Shown here in pieces: positions 46,144 through 59,100 of a stretch of DNA of 64,000 nucleotides. A program made the translations under genes and the position numbers. Numbering within the stretch: position 1 is the stretch's first letter; each line of letters starts with the position of its first letter. The notes below the pieces were generated by a model. The model did not search any database. It saw only the letters and a program-made list of their open reading frames with translations, and was not told the origin of the DNA. This DNA is from Aselliscus stoliczkanus (Eukaryota; Chordata; Mammalia; Chiroptera; Hipposideridae): the NCBI GenBank assembly GCA_033961575.1, contig CM066737.1, forward strand, positions 44,244,771 to 44,308,770, given 5' to 3'.

Positions 46144-48470
46144 TTTTTTTTAATTTAATTTTATTTTATTAGTTTCAGGTGTACAACACAATGCAATAGT
46201 TATACTCTTTAACCCCCAAAGTGAAAATCCCCCTCCCCCAGTTCGCCAACCCACTCCCCCGCCGTATCATACATATCCATCACAACTCCCCTGACTCCCC
46301 TCCACAGTATACTCCACATCCCGTGACCATCCACATATTCAGTTGCAGTTGGCATACAATACTATACAACATCAGCTTCAGGTGTACAGTGCAGTGATCA
46401 AGCCTCTACTCCATCCATGAAGTGGTCTCCCTAATAAGACATGTGACTATCTGACACACCACAAAATTTTTACAACATTATTATATTCCCCAAACTGTGT
46501 TTCATATCCCTGTGGCAATACTGTAGTTGTCTATTTATGCTGTCTAATCCCTTCCCCTTCCCCCCCATCCCCACCCCCTTCCCAACTAGCAACCCTGTTT
46601 TTCCACTACATCTACAAGTCTGTTTACTTTGATTGTTCACTCAGCTCTTCAGGCTCCACACACAAGTGAGATCACATGGTACCTGTCCTTCTCCGACTGA
46701 CTTATTTCTCGCAACATAATAGTCTCTTCACAACATTATCAATTACATTCCCAGAACTGCCCCCATATCCCTGCAGCAACATTGTAGTCCCACATACACT
46801 GTCCAAAACCTTCCCCCTCTCCTTCTTCCCCACTCCCTCCCAGCCAGCAACCATCAGTTTTTCCTTTATATCTGCTTGATACGACTTCAATCTTCTTAAA
46901 TTGTCTCTCTGGGTAAGCTTGTTTACCCCTTTCTTTTGTTTAAAAAAGCCCTTTTAACATTTCTTGCAATGCTGGCTTGGTGGTAATGAATTCCTTAAGC
47001 TTCTTCTTTTCTGAGAAGTTCTTTATTTCTCCTTCAATTTTAAGTGATAGCCGTGCTGGGTAAAGCAATCTTGGTTGTAGGCCTTTATTTTGTGTCACTT
47101 TGAGTATCTCCTGCCACTCCCTTCTGGCCTGCAGAGTTTCTGTAGACAAGTCAGTTGTTAGTCTAACAGGAGTTTCTTTGTATGTAACCTGCTGTCTTTC
47201 TCTTGCAGCCTCTAGGATTCTGTCTCTGTCTTGAACCTTTGCCATTTGAACTATGATGTGTCTTGGTGTGGACCTGTTTGGGTTCAGCTTGTTTGGAACC
47301 CTCTGCACTTCCTGGGCATGTATGTTGATTTCCTTCACCAGGGTAGGGAAGTTTTCAGTCATTATTTTTTCAAATACGTTTTCGACGCCTTGCTTCTTCT
47401 CTTCTCCTTCTGGTATCCCTATGATTTGAAAGTGATTGCGCTTCACGTTGTCCCATAGGGCTCTTAAACTATTTTCATTGTTTTTTATTCTTTGGTCTTT
47501 TTGCTGTGCCAACTGGGTGATTTCTGCTATTTTATCTTCCAAATCGCTGATCCGCTCCTCTGCTTCATCTACTCTACTGGTGATTCCTTCGAGTGTCTTC
47601 TTCATTTCAGTTATTGTATTCTTTAGTTCTAACAGGTTGTTTTTTATGGTTTCCCTATCCTTCTTTATGTCCTCACTAAGTTCCTTAAACATTCTTATCA
47701 TCAGTGTTCTAAACTCTGTCTCTGAAAGGTTGGATCCCTGTTTCATTTGGTTCCATTTCTGGAGGTTTCTTCTGATCTTTTACTTGTGACATGTTTCTTT
47801 GTTTCCCCATTCTGGCTGTCGCTCTGGGATTGCTTTGATGTATTAGATAGATCACCAGGAGAGCCCTGGCTGGATCACGCAGGCACACAGCTCACGGCCC
47901 AACACTCCCAGGAAAACTCCCAGTCTCAGCCTGTCCCAATCAGCCGCTCGCAGACCAGGCCGAGCAGCCCGACAACCAATCACCAGCCTGGCAACTCTGC
48001 AAGCGGAGTGCAGAGAGCAGAGACCGGAGGCGGCTTGCACACTCCCGCGTCTCAGTGAGCAGCCTGTTGGAGCTGGATCACTCCCACTAGGCGTTTCCCT
48101 GGCAACTCTTCAAGCACAGTGCGGAGAGCAGAGACCTGAGGCGGCTCGCGCACTCCCGGGTCTCAGTGAGCAGCCGTTGGAGCCGGAGGGCACCCACCCT
48201 GCGTTTCCCTGGCAATGCAGAATAAGCTGGGTGGAGGGTGGGGATCCAAGGCCACATGCACGTGCACACGCACACACGCACTTCTGTGCCAATTCCACCA
48301 GACCAATTAGGTCTCGGACCTGATCCTTCATGGGAGGGCTCAAGCCCGACAAAATGGCGACCTCCCTACACCACTCGCGTGCAAGCTCCGCACCACGGGA
48401 ACAATAGTCTAAAAACCTCCAGCCTTTGCACCAAAGGTGCTCAGTTCAGTCCGACCCCGCAGGCTCCCGC
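46144..48470 (-). mobile_element. HAL1-like (ORF1-only) L1, copy 2, 2.33 kb
   Basis: Minus-strand element with target duplication CAAGC(T/C)AACTCTT at 46131-46143 and 48471-48483. Minus-strand order: 5'UTR from 48470 with two ~115-bp monomers (about 48215-47985), ORF1 (ending 46940), a very short bridge, then L1 3'UTR. The 3'UTR shows the same internal duplication as copy 1 (about 46465-46620 and 46727-46876) and the same CTTTATATCTGCTTGATA(C/T)GA junction into ORF2-endonuclease text. Relative to copy 1 a further ~720 bp of endonuclease remnant is deleted. Two insertions at different sites sharing a complex internal junction must come from one non-autonomous source lineage. Confidence 0.83.
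46940..47746 (-). CDS. L1/HAL1-like ORF1 protein, open 268-codon frame
   Basis: Begins MKQGSNLSETEFRTLMIRM and ends EFITTKPALQEMLKGLF. Coiled coil (about residues 20-95, with ITEMKKTLEGITSRVDEAEE and ISDLEDKIAEITQLAQQKDQ), RRM-like domain (FQIIGIPEGEEKKQGVENVF, PRHIIVQMAKVQDRDRILEA) and C-terminal domain are all intact. The native start is upstream at 47810 (MGKQRNMSQVKDQKKPPEME), out of frame because of a small loss near 47735 (a GAGGGACC-type word in copy 1 is GGGATCC here). So one lesion separates this from a complete ORF1. Product: trimeric RNA-binding chaperone. Confidence 0.82.
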   Translation of the reverse strand: MKQGSNLSETEFRTLMIRMFKELSEDIKKDRETIKNNLLELKNTITEMKKTLEGITSRVDEAEERISDLEDKIAEITQLAQQKDQRIKNNENSLRALWDNVKRNHFQIIGIPEGEEKKQGVENVFEKIMTENFPTLVKEINIHAQEVQRVPNKLNPNRSTPRHIIVQMAKVQDRDRILEAARERQQVTYKETPVRLTTDLSTETLQARREWQEILKVTQNKGLQPRLLYPARLSLKIEGEIKNFSEKKKLKEFITTKPALQEMLKGLF

Positions 48471-48680
48471 CAAGCCAACTCTTAACAACCGCTCCACTCG
48501 GCTGGCCCCTAAATTTTATTTTTTAAATTAGTTTCAGGTGTACAACACAGTGCAATAGTTATGCTTTTTAACCCTTAAAGTAACAACCCCCTTCCCTAAT
48601 CTGCCACCCCATTCCCCACCCCATATCATACATATCTATTGCAATCCATTAACACTCCCACACTATATTCCACGTTCCAT

Positions 48681-48687
<7 letters not shown>

Positions 48688-48724
<37 letters not shown>
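48688..48724. repeat. (AT)n microsatellite
   Basis: Eighteen or so uninterrupted AT units within an L1 3'UTR. Confidence 0.95.
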
Positions 48725-48730
<6 letters not shown>

Positions 48731-50444
48731 ATAGTTGACATACAATATTATACAACATCAGCTTCAGGTGTACAGTGCAGTGATCAAGCTTCTACCCCAT
48801 CCATGAAGTAGTCTCCCTAACAAGACATGTGACCATCTGACACCCTACAAAATATTTGCAACATTATTAATTATATTCCCTGAACTGTCTTTCATATCCC
48901 TGTGGCAATATTGTAGTTACCTCTTTATTCTGTCTAATCCCTTCCTCTTCTCCCTCATCTGCACCCCCCTCCCAACTAGCAACCATCAGTTTTTCCTCTA
49001 CATCTATGAGACTATTTCTGTTTACTTTGCTCATTCATTCAGTTTTTTAGATTCCACATATAAGTAAAATCACATGGTGTTTGTCTTTCTTCGATTGACT
49101 TATTTCATTTAACATAATATCCTCTGGATCCATCCATATCGTTGCAAATGGTACGATTTCATTCTTCTTTATAACTAAGTAATACTCCATTGTGTAAATG
49201 TACCACAGTTTCTTAATCCAGTCATCTACAATAAGAATTTCAGTTGTTTCCAAGTCTTGGGTATTGTAAATAGTGCTGCAATAAACATAGGGGTGCATAT
49301 ATTTTTTTCAATTAGCGTCTTGGTTTCCCCTGGGTAGATACCCAAGAGTGGAATTGCTGGATCATACGGTAGTTTCATTTCCAGTTTTTTTTTGTGATAC
49401 CTCCATACTGATTTCCACACTGGTTGTACCAATCTGCAATCCCACCAACAGTGCACCAAGGTTCCCTTTTCTCCACAACCTCACCAGCACGTGTTGTTTG
49501 TTGATTTATTGATGATAGCCATTCTGAGTGTAGGGAGGTGGTATCTCATTGTGGTTTTTATTTGCATTTCTCTAAAGATAAGTGAGGTTGAACATTTATT
49601 CTCATGCCTGTTGGTCATCTGTATGTCCTCTTTAGAGAAATGTCTCTTCATACCCTCTGCCCATTTTTTAATTGGGTTGTTTGTTTTTTGGTCTTGAGTT
49701 GAAGGAGTATTTTATAAATTTTGGATATTAACCCCTTATCAGATATATCGTTGGCAAATATCTACTCTCATTCAATATGCTGCCTTTTTGTTTTATTGAT
49801 TTCCTTTGCTGCGAAAAAACTTTTAATTTTGATGAAATCCCGTATGTTAATTTTCTTTTATTTTTCTTGCCAGAGGGGATATATCAGTAAAAATATTACT
49901 CAGGGTTATATCTCCAAATATACTCCCTATGTTTTCTTCTAGGAGTTTTATGGTTTCAGGTCCTACATTTAAGTATTTAATCCATTTTGAATTTGTTCTC
50001 GTATATAGTGTAAATAGGTCATCCCTTTTCATCTTTTTGCACATGTCAGTCCAATTTTTCCAGCACCATTTATTAAATAGACTATCTTTACTCCAATGTT
50101 AATTCTTGCTTCCATTGTCATAGATTTAATGACCATATATGGGTGGGTTTATTTCTGGGCTCTCTTGTGTTCCATTGTTCTGTGTGTCTGTTTTTATGTC
50201 AGTACCACAGTTTTTTGATTACTGTAGTCTTGTAGTTTGATTTAATGTCAGGTAGCATGATATCTCCCACTTTGTTCTTACTTCTCAAGTTTGTCATGGC
50301 TATTCGGGGTCTTTTATGGTTCAATATAAATTTTAGAATTATATATTCTATTTATGAGAAAAATGTCCTTGGTAGTTTGAGTGGAATTGCATTGAATCTA
50401 TATATTGACTTAGGTCATATTGACATTTTAACTATATTAGTTCT

Positions 50445-50956
50445 TTTTTTAAAGATTTTTTTATTCGGGAATTGGGGGAGGGGAACACTGTTGGGGAATT
50501 GGGGTAGGGGTCCAGCCAAGTTGTTGTTTTTCTATCTTCATTGTGGAGGGCGCCAGTTGCCATCTGGCTTCATGTCGGCAGCTCAGGGGCTCTAAGCTCA
50601 AGGTGCTGAGTTCAGTCTTAGTTGCAGATGGGCATAGCCACCATTCCATGTGGGAGTTGAACCCAGCAGCAGCCTTGCTGTTAAGAGCACAAGCCCTATC
50701 CACTGAGCAATTAGGGTGACATCTAAGCTCAAGATGTGGAGTTCAATATTTTAGTTGCAGGTAAGCGTAGTATATCATCGAACAGGCAATCTTGTTATAA
50801 CACCAGGTGAGCCATCCTGCCACCTGTTGGCAGCTCAGTGACAGCTCAGCTAGAGCGCAGCATTCACTGGCCCATGTGGGAATCAAACGGGCAACGCTGT
50901 TTCTCAGAGCACACACTCAAAGCCAATTCTTAACCAACTGAGCCACTTGGCTGGCC
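50445..50956 (-). mobile_element. Triple-unit composite SINE in L1
   Basis: Antisense, C-rich tail complement, three modules, head ending CTTGGCTGGCC. Target words TTAGTTCTT and TTAATTCTT flank it with mutations. Confidence 0.87.
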
Positions 50957-51417
50957 TTAATGTTAATTCTTCCTATCCATGAACATGGTATGTATTTCCA
51001 TTCATTTGTATCTTCTTTGATTTCTCTCTTCAGTGTCTCATAATTTTCTGAGTACAGGTCTTTTACTTCTTTAGTTAAAATTATTCCTAGATACTTTATT
51101 GATTTTGAAGCAATTGTAAAAGGAATTGATTTCCTGATTTCTTCTGATAGTTTCTTATTGGTGTATACAAATGCAACTGATTCCTGATTATTAATTTTGT
51201 ATCATGCTATCTTACTAAATTCATTTATCAGTTCTAACAGTAGTTTGGTGGAGTCTTTGGGATTCTCTCTATATAGTATCATGTCATCTGCATATAATTA
51301 CAATTTTACTTCCTCCTCTCAAATTTGGATACTTTTTGTTTCTTTTCCATGTCTGATTGCTGTGGCTAGAACTTCCAGAACTATATTGAATAGAAGTGGT
51401 GAAAGTGGGCAGCTTTG

Positions 51418-53572
51418 ATCTCCCCAATGGCGGCTGGGGTGGGGGTAGGGGTGGGGCGAGGGAAGCCCAGGCTGTGCACGGCTGCTGCAGCTCTTGCTGG
51501 AGCGAAGTCCAGCCGAGACCAGTGCCTGTTGCGTGGGCCCCCGCAACTCTGCACCATGGCCAGCCTCAACTCCCTGGAGACAGTGAAACACAAGATGCAG
51601 GCGCTGCAGCAGAAGGCGAACAAAGCAGAGGACCGCGCTCAGGGCTTGCAGTGGTAGCTGGACAGCGAGCACGAGTGGCACGAGAAAGCTGAAGGGGATG
51701 TGGCAGATCTCAATCAACGCATCCAGCTCATTGAGGAGGAGTTGGACAGCTCAGTTACGACTGGCCATGGCCCTGCAGAAGCTGGAGGAAGCAGAAAAGG
51801 CTGCTGATGAGAGCGAAGGAGGAATGAAAGTGATAGAAAACTGGGCAATGAAAGATGAGGAGAAGATGGAGATCCAGGAGTAGCAGCTCAAAGAGGCCAA
51901 GCACACTGCAGAGGAGGCCAACTGCAAAGTCGAGGAGGTAGCTCATAAATTGGTCATCCTGGAGGGCGAGCTGAAAAGGGCGGAGGAGCATGCTGAGGTG
52001 TCTGAACTAAAATGTGGTGATCTGGAAAAAGAACTCAAGAATGTCACTAAAAATCAGAAGTCACTGGAGGCTGCCTCTGAAAAGGCCGAGACTCATGCCA
52101 AATTTGCAGAGAAAATGGTTGCAAAGCTGGAAAAGACAATTGATAGCCTGGAAGAAAAACTTGCCCAGGCCAAACAAGAGAACGTGGGCTTACATCAGAC
52201 ACTGGATCAGACAATAAATGAAGTTAACTGTATATAACAAAAACAGAAGAGTTGTTCCAACGGAAGCTCCAGACTTCCGTGTCTTTCTCTTCTCTTGTAA
52301 GAAGTTTTTTTTTTGTTACTGTATCTGCGGTTTGCTGGGAATGTCAAGCAAATTATGAATATGTGACCAAATATTTTGTATCAGAGGATCTTTGAGCACC
52401 AGTAAAATCTAATTCCTTCCTATTTTTTTTTCAAATGGCACCAGCTTTTTAGGCTCTATTTTTTGTTCTTAAATTGCACTTATTCCTAAGGTAGACAGGG
52501 TGTTTCCTATTGAACATAGTCTCCTTTTTTTTAGAGGGCAGTGTCACTGGCCCTCATATGTGGGATCCGAACCGGGGCCGCTTGCATCCCAAGCCAGCTC
52601 TTATCCACTGTGCCACTCGGCCAGCCCTGGACATAGTCTCTTAAGACTGAGGGGATTCGGACCCTGGGAGATTAGACATCACACTTTCAAAACACAGACT
52701 CCAATAGCTAGTCACTGGTCAATTTAAAAGGTTGAAGAATAGAACCTCTGAGTCAGCACTGGACACAGTACAGGAGGCCAGGAACCATCACATTAAAATG
52801 TGTGGGGGTTATCAATCCTGGGCAAAAGGGGGGTGTTGCTATTATGGGAAGTCATAAGCCACAGGTAGGTTAACCTAATCACCCTGGCTTTTTCCCACAT
52901 GCTACTATGCAGAACAAACATCTTCTGAACAGATAGCATGAGAATACTGGGGAAATAGTCATACTACTCAGCAGAATGAATATGGTAGAGTTTAATCCTG
53001 TTCACAGGAGTTATATCAAAAAGACTGCTCACCATCAATAATTGAGCAAGGGCATATTTCTATTAATAAATACTGGTCAGAAGGGGCCTCTCTGGCAACA
53101 GCAATAAACTAACTGGCCTAACTTCAACTCCTCTGTACTTTAGGGAATGGTAAACTGAAGATTTACATATATAGGATTTTAATTCCTTCTTCAGGACCAA
53201 GTTAATAAAAGACCAGGAAACTCCTGATTAAACTGGATATGGAGCATTTTGTAGATAAGGCTGCACGTTTTGGCTTTGTTGTAGTCTTGCTTTCTCGGTT
53301 AACATCTCAAGAGCTGAAACATTCCATATTCCCGAGCAGTGTGGGGGGCCAGTTTACAGTTCTGACTAAAAATCACCCTGCTTCTAGCTTATCCGACTCC
53401 TCTGCCCCCCACTCCTATTTATTATGCATCACACTATCCAGGAGACACACTAGCAAATTGTGCAATTGAATAGAACCCACACTTTTCATTTAGATTCTTG
53501 CAGCTGTATCATATGTAATAGTATCACTTTTTCTACATTTTGGTCAAATAAATTTTTACATAAACTATTTAA
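51418..53572 (+). pseudogene. TPM4: TPM4 processed retrocopy (disrupted)
   Basis: Intronless copy of the short cytoskeletal tropomyosin-4 mRNA. Tropomyosins are parallel coiled-coil dimers lying along actin filaments. Coding text runs from 51556 ([32 protein letters not shown]) to the normal end at 52237 ([16 protein letters not shown]). The LEAASEK and [11 protein letters not shown] words and the C-terminus identify TPM4 rather than TPM3. Lesions: in-frame TAG at 51655, a stop near 51880, at least one frameshift near 51750, and loss of about 22 codons after LEAASEK. The 3'UTR runs to GTCAAATAAATTTTTACATAAA and an A-run near 53565-53572. It lies directly 5' of an L1 in the same orientation; no clear target duplication is visible around the retrocopy alone. 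Confidence 0.9.
52524..52628 (-). mobile_element. Short-form SINE in the TPM4 3'UTR copy
   Basis: Target duplication ACATAGTCTC at 52514-52523 and 52631-52640. Confidence 0.93.
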
Positions 53573-54116
53573 AAAAAAGAGAGAGAGAAGGATCCGGTAA
53601 GATTGCCGCTGTGAGGAGAGCTCCCTGAGTTCTTCTCTGGAAATATCCACAATTTGAACTTCTGTAACTCTTCAAAGGGACGTCTACTCATCACACAGAG
53701 CAACTAAGACTTTCACACAACAATTGCTGGAAGGTGGGCAGACCGGGCAAGTGGGGGAAGAAGGCGGGCGAGACCCGTGAGGTGCAGCCCGCACCTGTGG
53801 CTGAAGAGGCACCAAGCTTCAGAGAACAGATGGTGAGTGTTCCCACTGCTTGCTCCCTGCGCCCCACGGCCCGCCTAGAGGACAGCAAGAGCACAAAGAT
53901 CTGCAGCCTGAGGAAGAACCTCAGGCCGGGCGAGAGGGGGAGGAGAGAGAGGAGACGTGGAGCCGCACCCACAGCTCCCCAGGTCCCCAGACAGCAGGTT
54001 GCAGAGCCCGGCAGTGACAGGGCAAGATCAATTCCTGCACCCACCCGGTTCAGGGATCAGTCTCTGTGCCCACTGGGTCCCACCGAGCGCAGCAAGAGCA
54101 CCTCAGCACGCAGACG

Positions 54117-54510
54117 TTGAGGCAGAAGCCTGAAACCGGGCAAGCAAGGGAAGAAAGAATACTCACGGGGAGGGGGAGATGCTGGTGCACCGGGTGGAGA
54201 CGCAGGTCCCTGAGAGAGACCGAGCGGGGATCTGAGCCACAGCACGGTGCGCACAGTCTCCTAAACCCCGGCAGTCCCTCTGGGAGAGCAGCAGGAATAC
54301 CGTGGCATGCACAGGCTCCGAGGGAGAAGTGTGAAACCAGACCAGCAGGGGAAGAAAAAATACTCCGTGGGGGGAGACGCAGCGTGCCCAAGCAGAGACG
54401 CAGGTCCCCGGGAGACAGACCAGAGATTTGAGCCACTGCAGGGTGCGTGCAGCCCCTTAAACCCCGGCAGTCTCTTTGGGAAAGCAACAGGAACTCCTCT
54501 GGAGCCTATG
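54117..54510 (+). repeat. L1 5'UTR tandem monomers (2 units of ~195 bp)
   Basis: Units at about 54117-54308 and 54309-54510 share GAAACC(G/A)G, GGGGAAGAAA-type, AATACTC, GGAGACGCAGGTCCC, GATCTGAGCC/GATTTGAGCC, and TAAACCCCGGCAGTC(C/T)CT words. A partial further unit begins at about 54510. Monomer arrays act as L1 promoters in rodents; that role here is inferred. Confidence 0.75.
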
Positions 54511-55201
54511 AGGCAAAGGCCTTAGCTCAAAACAGTGTTTTGACTGTGGGGTTTTTATGTTGTTGTATTATTTTGTTTGTTTGTTTTGCTTGTTTGTTTG
54601 TTTTCCTCCTCCCTTTGACAGAAAGCAAAAAAAAAAAACACAACAGAAATTAAAACCCACCCCACCCTCCTGCAGTGCCAGGATCCCAGTATGCGTCAGG
54701 TGGCCGTCTTTGTTCCCACAAGATGCAGAGGAATATTTGTACAGCAGAAGACAAACTGAAGAGAGCTTGGTGGACTTTAGCCAAGACTGGTACTGGAGAC
54801 ACAAGAATCATCATACCCAGAGGCCAACTTTAGATAATACCAGAGCATTTCTGGGTTTGACTTACAGGAGTCACACCCAAAAGGAAGTTGCTACAGGTGC
54901 AAGTGCCAAAGGGTCCAAGCCTCACACAGCAGCTCATAAACTGCGGACTCTGCTGATCCTCACAGCTGATCAGCCTGGAACTCAATCCCACCTACTGACA
55001 AGCCAAAAGTAAACAAAGCTAAACTTCAACAGGTGAAGACACACAACACAACCAACACCTCAGATATACATGCACAAGAGAACAGGGAGATTGAGTAATT
55101 CAAATATAAAGGACACACACAATATAAGTTTACCCAGAAAAGACTGAAAAACCTGGGGGATCTATCTGTTATATCGAAGCAAGCACAAAGAGTAAGCCAG
55201 A

Positions 55202-56079
55202 ATGGGGAGACAAAGAAACACAACCCAAATAAAAGAACAGAAGAAACTTCCTGAATCAGTGGAAATAGAGGAAATAGAGGTAACCAACCTATCGGAGACA
55301 GAGTTCAGAACACTGATTATTAGAATGTTCAAGGAAATTAATGAAAATATAAAGAAAGATAGAGAAATCATGAAAGGCAACCAGCTAGAACTTAAGAATG
55401 CAATTACTGAATTAAATAACAAATTCGATGGAATGACAAGCAGATTGGACGAAGCAGAAAATCGAATCAGTGACTTAGAAGGCAAGATAGCAGAGATCAC
55501 CCAAGCAGAACAACAAAAAGAAAAAAGAATGAAAAACATTGAAAATAGTTTAAGAGAGCTGGGGGACAACATCAAACGCAATCACCTCCGGATCATTGGA
55601 GTACAAGAAGGAGAAGAGAAGGAGCAAGGGATTGAGAACATATTTGAAGTAATAATGTCTGAAAACTTCCCTAACCTGGCAAAGGACATTGAAATACAAG
55701 CCCAGGAAGTGCAGAGAGTTCCAACCAGGGTGATCCCAAACAGGCCCACACCAAAACACATTATAGTGAAAATGGCAAGGGTTAAGGACAAAGACAGAAT
55801 CCTTAAAGCAGCATGAGAAAGGCAGCAAGTTACTTACAAGGGCACCCACCCCTAAGATTATCAGCCGACTTTTCTACAAAAACGTTGCAGGCCAGAAGGG
55901 AGCGGCAGGAAGTTTTCAAAGTGATGAAAAATGAGGGCCTACTACCCAGATTACTGTATCCAGCAAGGCTATCATTTAAAATTGAAGGAGAGATAAAGAG
56001 CTTCCCAGAAAAGAACAAGTTAAGGGAATTCATTACCACCAAGCCAGCTTTGCAGGAAATGTTAAAAGGGCTTCTTTAA
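55202..56079 (+). pseudogene. L1 ORF1, nonsense plus frameshift
   Basis: Starts MGRQRNTTQIKEQKKLPESV. Coiled coil with AITELNNKFDGMTSRLDEAE and ISDLEGKIAEITQAEQQKEK, then RRM-like domain (LRIIGVQEGEEKEQGIENIF, MARVKDKDRILKAA). At 55814-55816 a CGA-to-TGA change ends the frame just before ERQQ; a one- or two-base shift follows near 55850. The C-terminal domain continues in another frame (SADFSTKTLQARRERQEVF to LQEMLKGLL) to 56079. Reading the two lesions together, the protein would stop at about 204 residues, without its C-terminal RNA-binding domain. Confidence 0.88.
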
Positions 56080-56130
56080 GCAGAAGAGAAAACAACCCAA
56101 CTAAGGAAGACTAGGAACACAAATAACAAA

Positions 56131-59100
56131 ATGGCAATAAATACGCACCTATCAATAATCACGTTAAATGTAAATGGAGTAAATGCTCCAATCAAAATAC
56201 ATAGGGTGGCTGAATGGATGAGGAATCAAGACCCCGGCAAATGCTGTATATAAGAGACACACTTCAGATCAAAAGACACAGGCTGAAAGTAAAGGGATGG
56301 AGTAAAGTATTTCATGCAAATGGAACAGAGAAAAAGCTGGAGTAGCGATACTTATATCAGATAAAATGGACTTTAAATTGAAGAATATAATAAAGGACAA
56401 AGAAGGACACTTCATACTAATAAAGGGATCGATCCAACAAGAGGACATAACCCTAATAAACATCTATGCACCTAACATAGGAGCTCCTGAATATATAAAA
56501 CAGATATTGTCAGACATAAAAACAGAGAACAACAGTAACACTATCATATTAGGGGACTTCAACACCTCGCTGTCACCTATGGACAGATCCTCCAGACAGA
56601 AAATCAATGCAGAAACAGTGACCTTAAATGACACATTAGACCAGCTGGATTTAACAGACATTTTCAGAGCATTTCACCCCAAAGCTACAGAATATACATT
56701 CTTCACAAGCGCACATGGAACATTTTCTAAGATAGGCCACATGTTAGGCCACAAAACAAGTCTGAAGAAATTTAAGAAGATTGAAATCATTTCAAGTGTC
56801 TTCTCTGACCACAATGCTATGAAACTAGAAATCAATTTAAGAAGAACCCCGGAAAGCTATCAAAAAAATGGAGGGTAAATAACATGCTACTAAATAGCAA
56901 GTGGGTCACAAATGAGATCAAGGAGGAAATGAAAAGGTACCTTGAGACAAACGAAAATGAAAACACCACGACCCAAAATCTCTGGGATGCTGCGAAAGCA
57001 GTCCTAAGAGGGAAGTTTATAGCAGTGCAGGCCTACCTAAAGAAGGAAGAAAAATCTCAAATCAACAAGTTATCCTTACACCTAAGAGAACTGGAAAAGG
57101 AACAGCAAAAGAAGCCCAAAGGGAGTACAAGAAAGGAGATAATAAAGACCAGAGCGGAAATAAACAATATAGAGAACAGAAAAACAATACAAAAGATCAG
57201 TGAAACCAAGAGCTGGTGTTTTGAGAAAATAAACAAAATTGACAAACCTCTAGCCAAGCTCATCACAAAAAAAAAGAGAGAGGACTCAAATTAGTAAAAT
57301 CAGGAATGAAAGAGGGGAAATGACTACAGACATCACAGAAATACAAAAAATTCTAAGAAATTACTATGAGCAAGTATATGTCAACAAATTTGACAATCTG
57401 GAAGAAATGGATAATTTTCTAGAAGCATACAACCTTGCAAAGCTAACGCAAGAAGAAACAGAAAATCTAAATACCCTGATTACGACCAAGGAAATTGAAT
57501 CAGTAATTGACAAGCTCCCAAAAAACAAAAGCCCTGGACCAGATGGCTTCACAAGTGAATTTTATGAAACATTCAAAAAAGAATTATCAACTATTCTTCT
57601 CAAACTATTCCAAAAAATCCAGAAGGAGGGAAGGCTCCCATACTCTTTTTATGAAGCCACTATCACTCTGATTAAAAAACCAGATAAAGACAGCACAAAA
57701 AAGGAAAACTACAAGCCAATAACCCTGATGAATATAGATGCAAAAATTCTCAATAAAATATTAGCAAAGAGAATTCAGCAATATATTAAGAAGATCATAC
57801 ATCATGATCAAGTGGGTTTCATCCCCACTTGCAAGGCTGGTTCAACATCCATAAATCAATTAATGTGATACACCACATCAACAAAATGAAGGATAAAAAT
57901 CACATGGTCATTTCGATAGATGCAGAAAAAGCATTTGACAAAATCCAACAGCCATTTATGTTAAAAACCCTTAGCAAAGTGGGAATACATGGATCATATC
58001 TCAACATAATAAAAGCCATATATGATAAACCTATAGCTAACATCATAGTCAACGGGGAAAAGCTAAAACCATTCCCCTTAAGATCAGGAACAACACAAGG
58101 CTGTCCACTTTCTCCTCTTTTATTCAACATAGTGCTGGAAGTTCTAGCCACAGCAATCAGAAAACAAAAAGAAATAAAAGGCATCCAAATTGGCAAGGAA
58201 GAAGTAAAATTGTCATTATATGCAGATGAAATGATACTGTATATAGAGAACCCCAAAGACTCCATCAAAAAACTATTGGAACTGATAGACGAATTCAGTA
58301 AAGTAGCAGGATATCAAATCAATGTTCAGAAATCAGTGGCATTTGCATATATCAATAATAAACTAACGGAAGGAGAAATTAAGAAAGCTGTCCCATTTAC
58401 AATTGCTTCAAGAACTATAAAATACCTAGGAATAAATTTAACCAAAGAAGTGAAAGTTCTGTATTCAGAAAATTATAAGACACTGAAGAAAGAAATCAAA
58501 GAAGATTCAAATAAATGGAAACACCTACCATGCACATGGATAGGAAGAATTAATATAATTAAAATGTCCATACTGCCTAAGGCAATATATAGATTCAGTG
58601 CAATTGCTATCAAACTATCCAGGGCATTTTTCACAGAAATAGAAAATACAATCCTAAAATTTATATGGAACTTGAGAAATAAGAGAAATCCTGAGAAATA
58701 AGAGCATGTCGGGGGGGGGGGATCACAATACCAGACATCAAAGTATACTACAAGGTTACAGTAATCAAGACAGTATGATATTGGCATAAAAACAGGCACA
58801 TAGATCAGTGGAACAGAACAGAGAGCCCAGAAATAAATCCAGGCATTTACAGACAGTTAATCTATGAGAAGGGATGCAAGAATTTACGTTGGAGTAAAGA
58901 TAATCTATTCAATAAATGGTGCTAGAAAAATTGGACTGACCCATGTAAAAAAATGAAACTGGACCACCTCCTTACGCCATATACAAGAACAAATTCAAAA
59001 TGGATTCAAGACTTAGATGTAAGACTTGAAACCATAAAACTCCTAAAAGAAAATATAGGGAGTACATTTGCAGACATTACCCGGAGCAATATTTTTACTG

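Larger units (their letters stand above)
45783..48508 (-). mobile_element. Long-form SINE split by HAL1-like copy 2
   Basis: Antisense SINE in two pieces: 45783-46143 and 48484-48508 (the last 25 bp of its head, CGCTCCACTCGGCTGGCCC). An internal part of the direct-repeat body is missing compared with the other long copies. The outer target word TTATTTTTTAAA is seen at about 45770 and 48517, in the T-rich tail of the next L1. Confidence 0.85.
48509..51417 (-). mobile_element. L1, 3' part (3'UTR and C-terminal ORF2)
   Basis: Minus-strand L1 from its tail (48509) up to the reverse transcriptase region, where the text GTGGGCAGCTTTG stops at the TPM4 retrocopy. Broken ORF2 frames: [18 protein letters not shown] C-terminus near 49440-49230 and a YADD codon set near 51280. 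An (AT)n tract at 48688-48724 and a triple SINE at 50445-50956 lie inside. It continues at 60445-62394. Confidence 0.88.

Noticed and set aside
54117..54510. CRISPR-like tandem repeats
   Set aside because: Long, diverged monomers without spacers, located in an L1 5'UTR in mammalian DNA.
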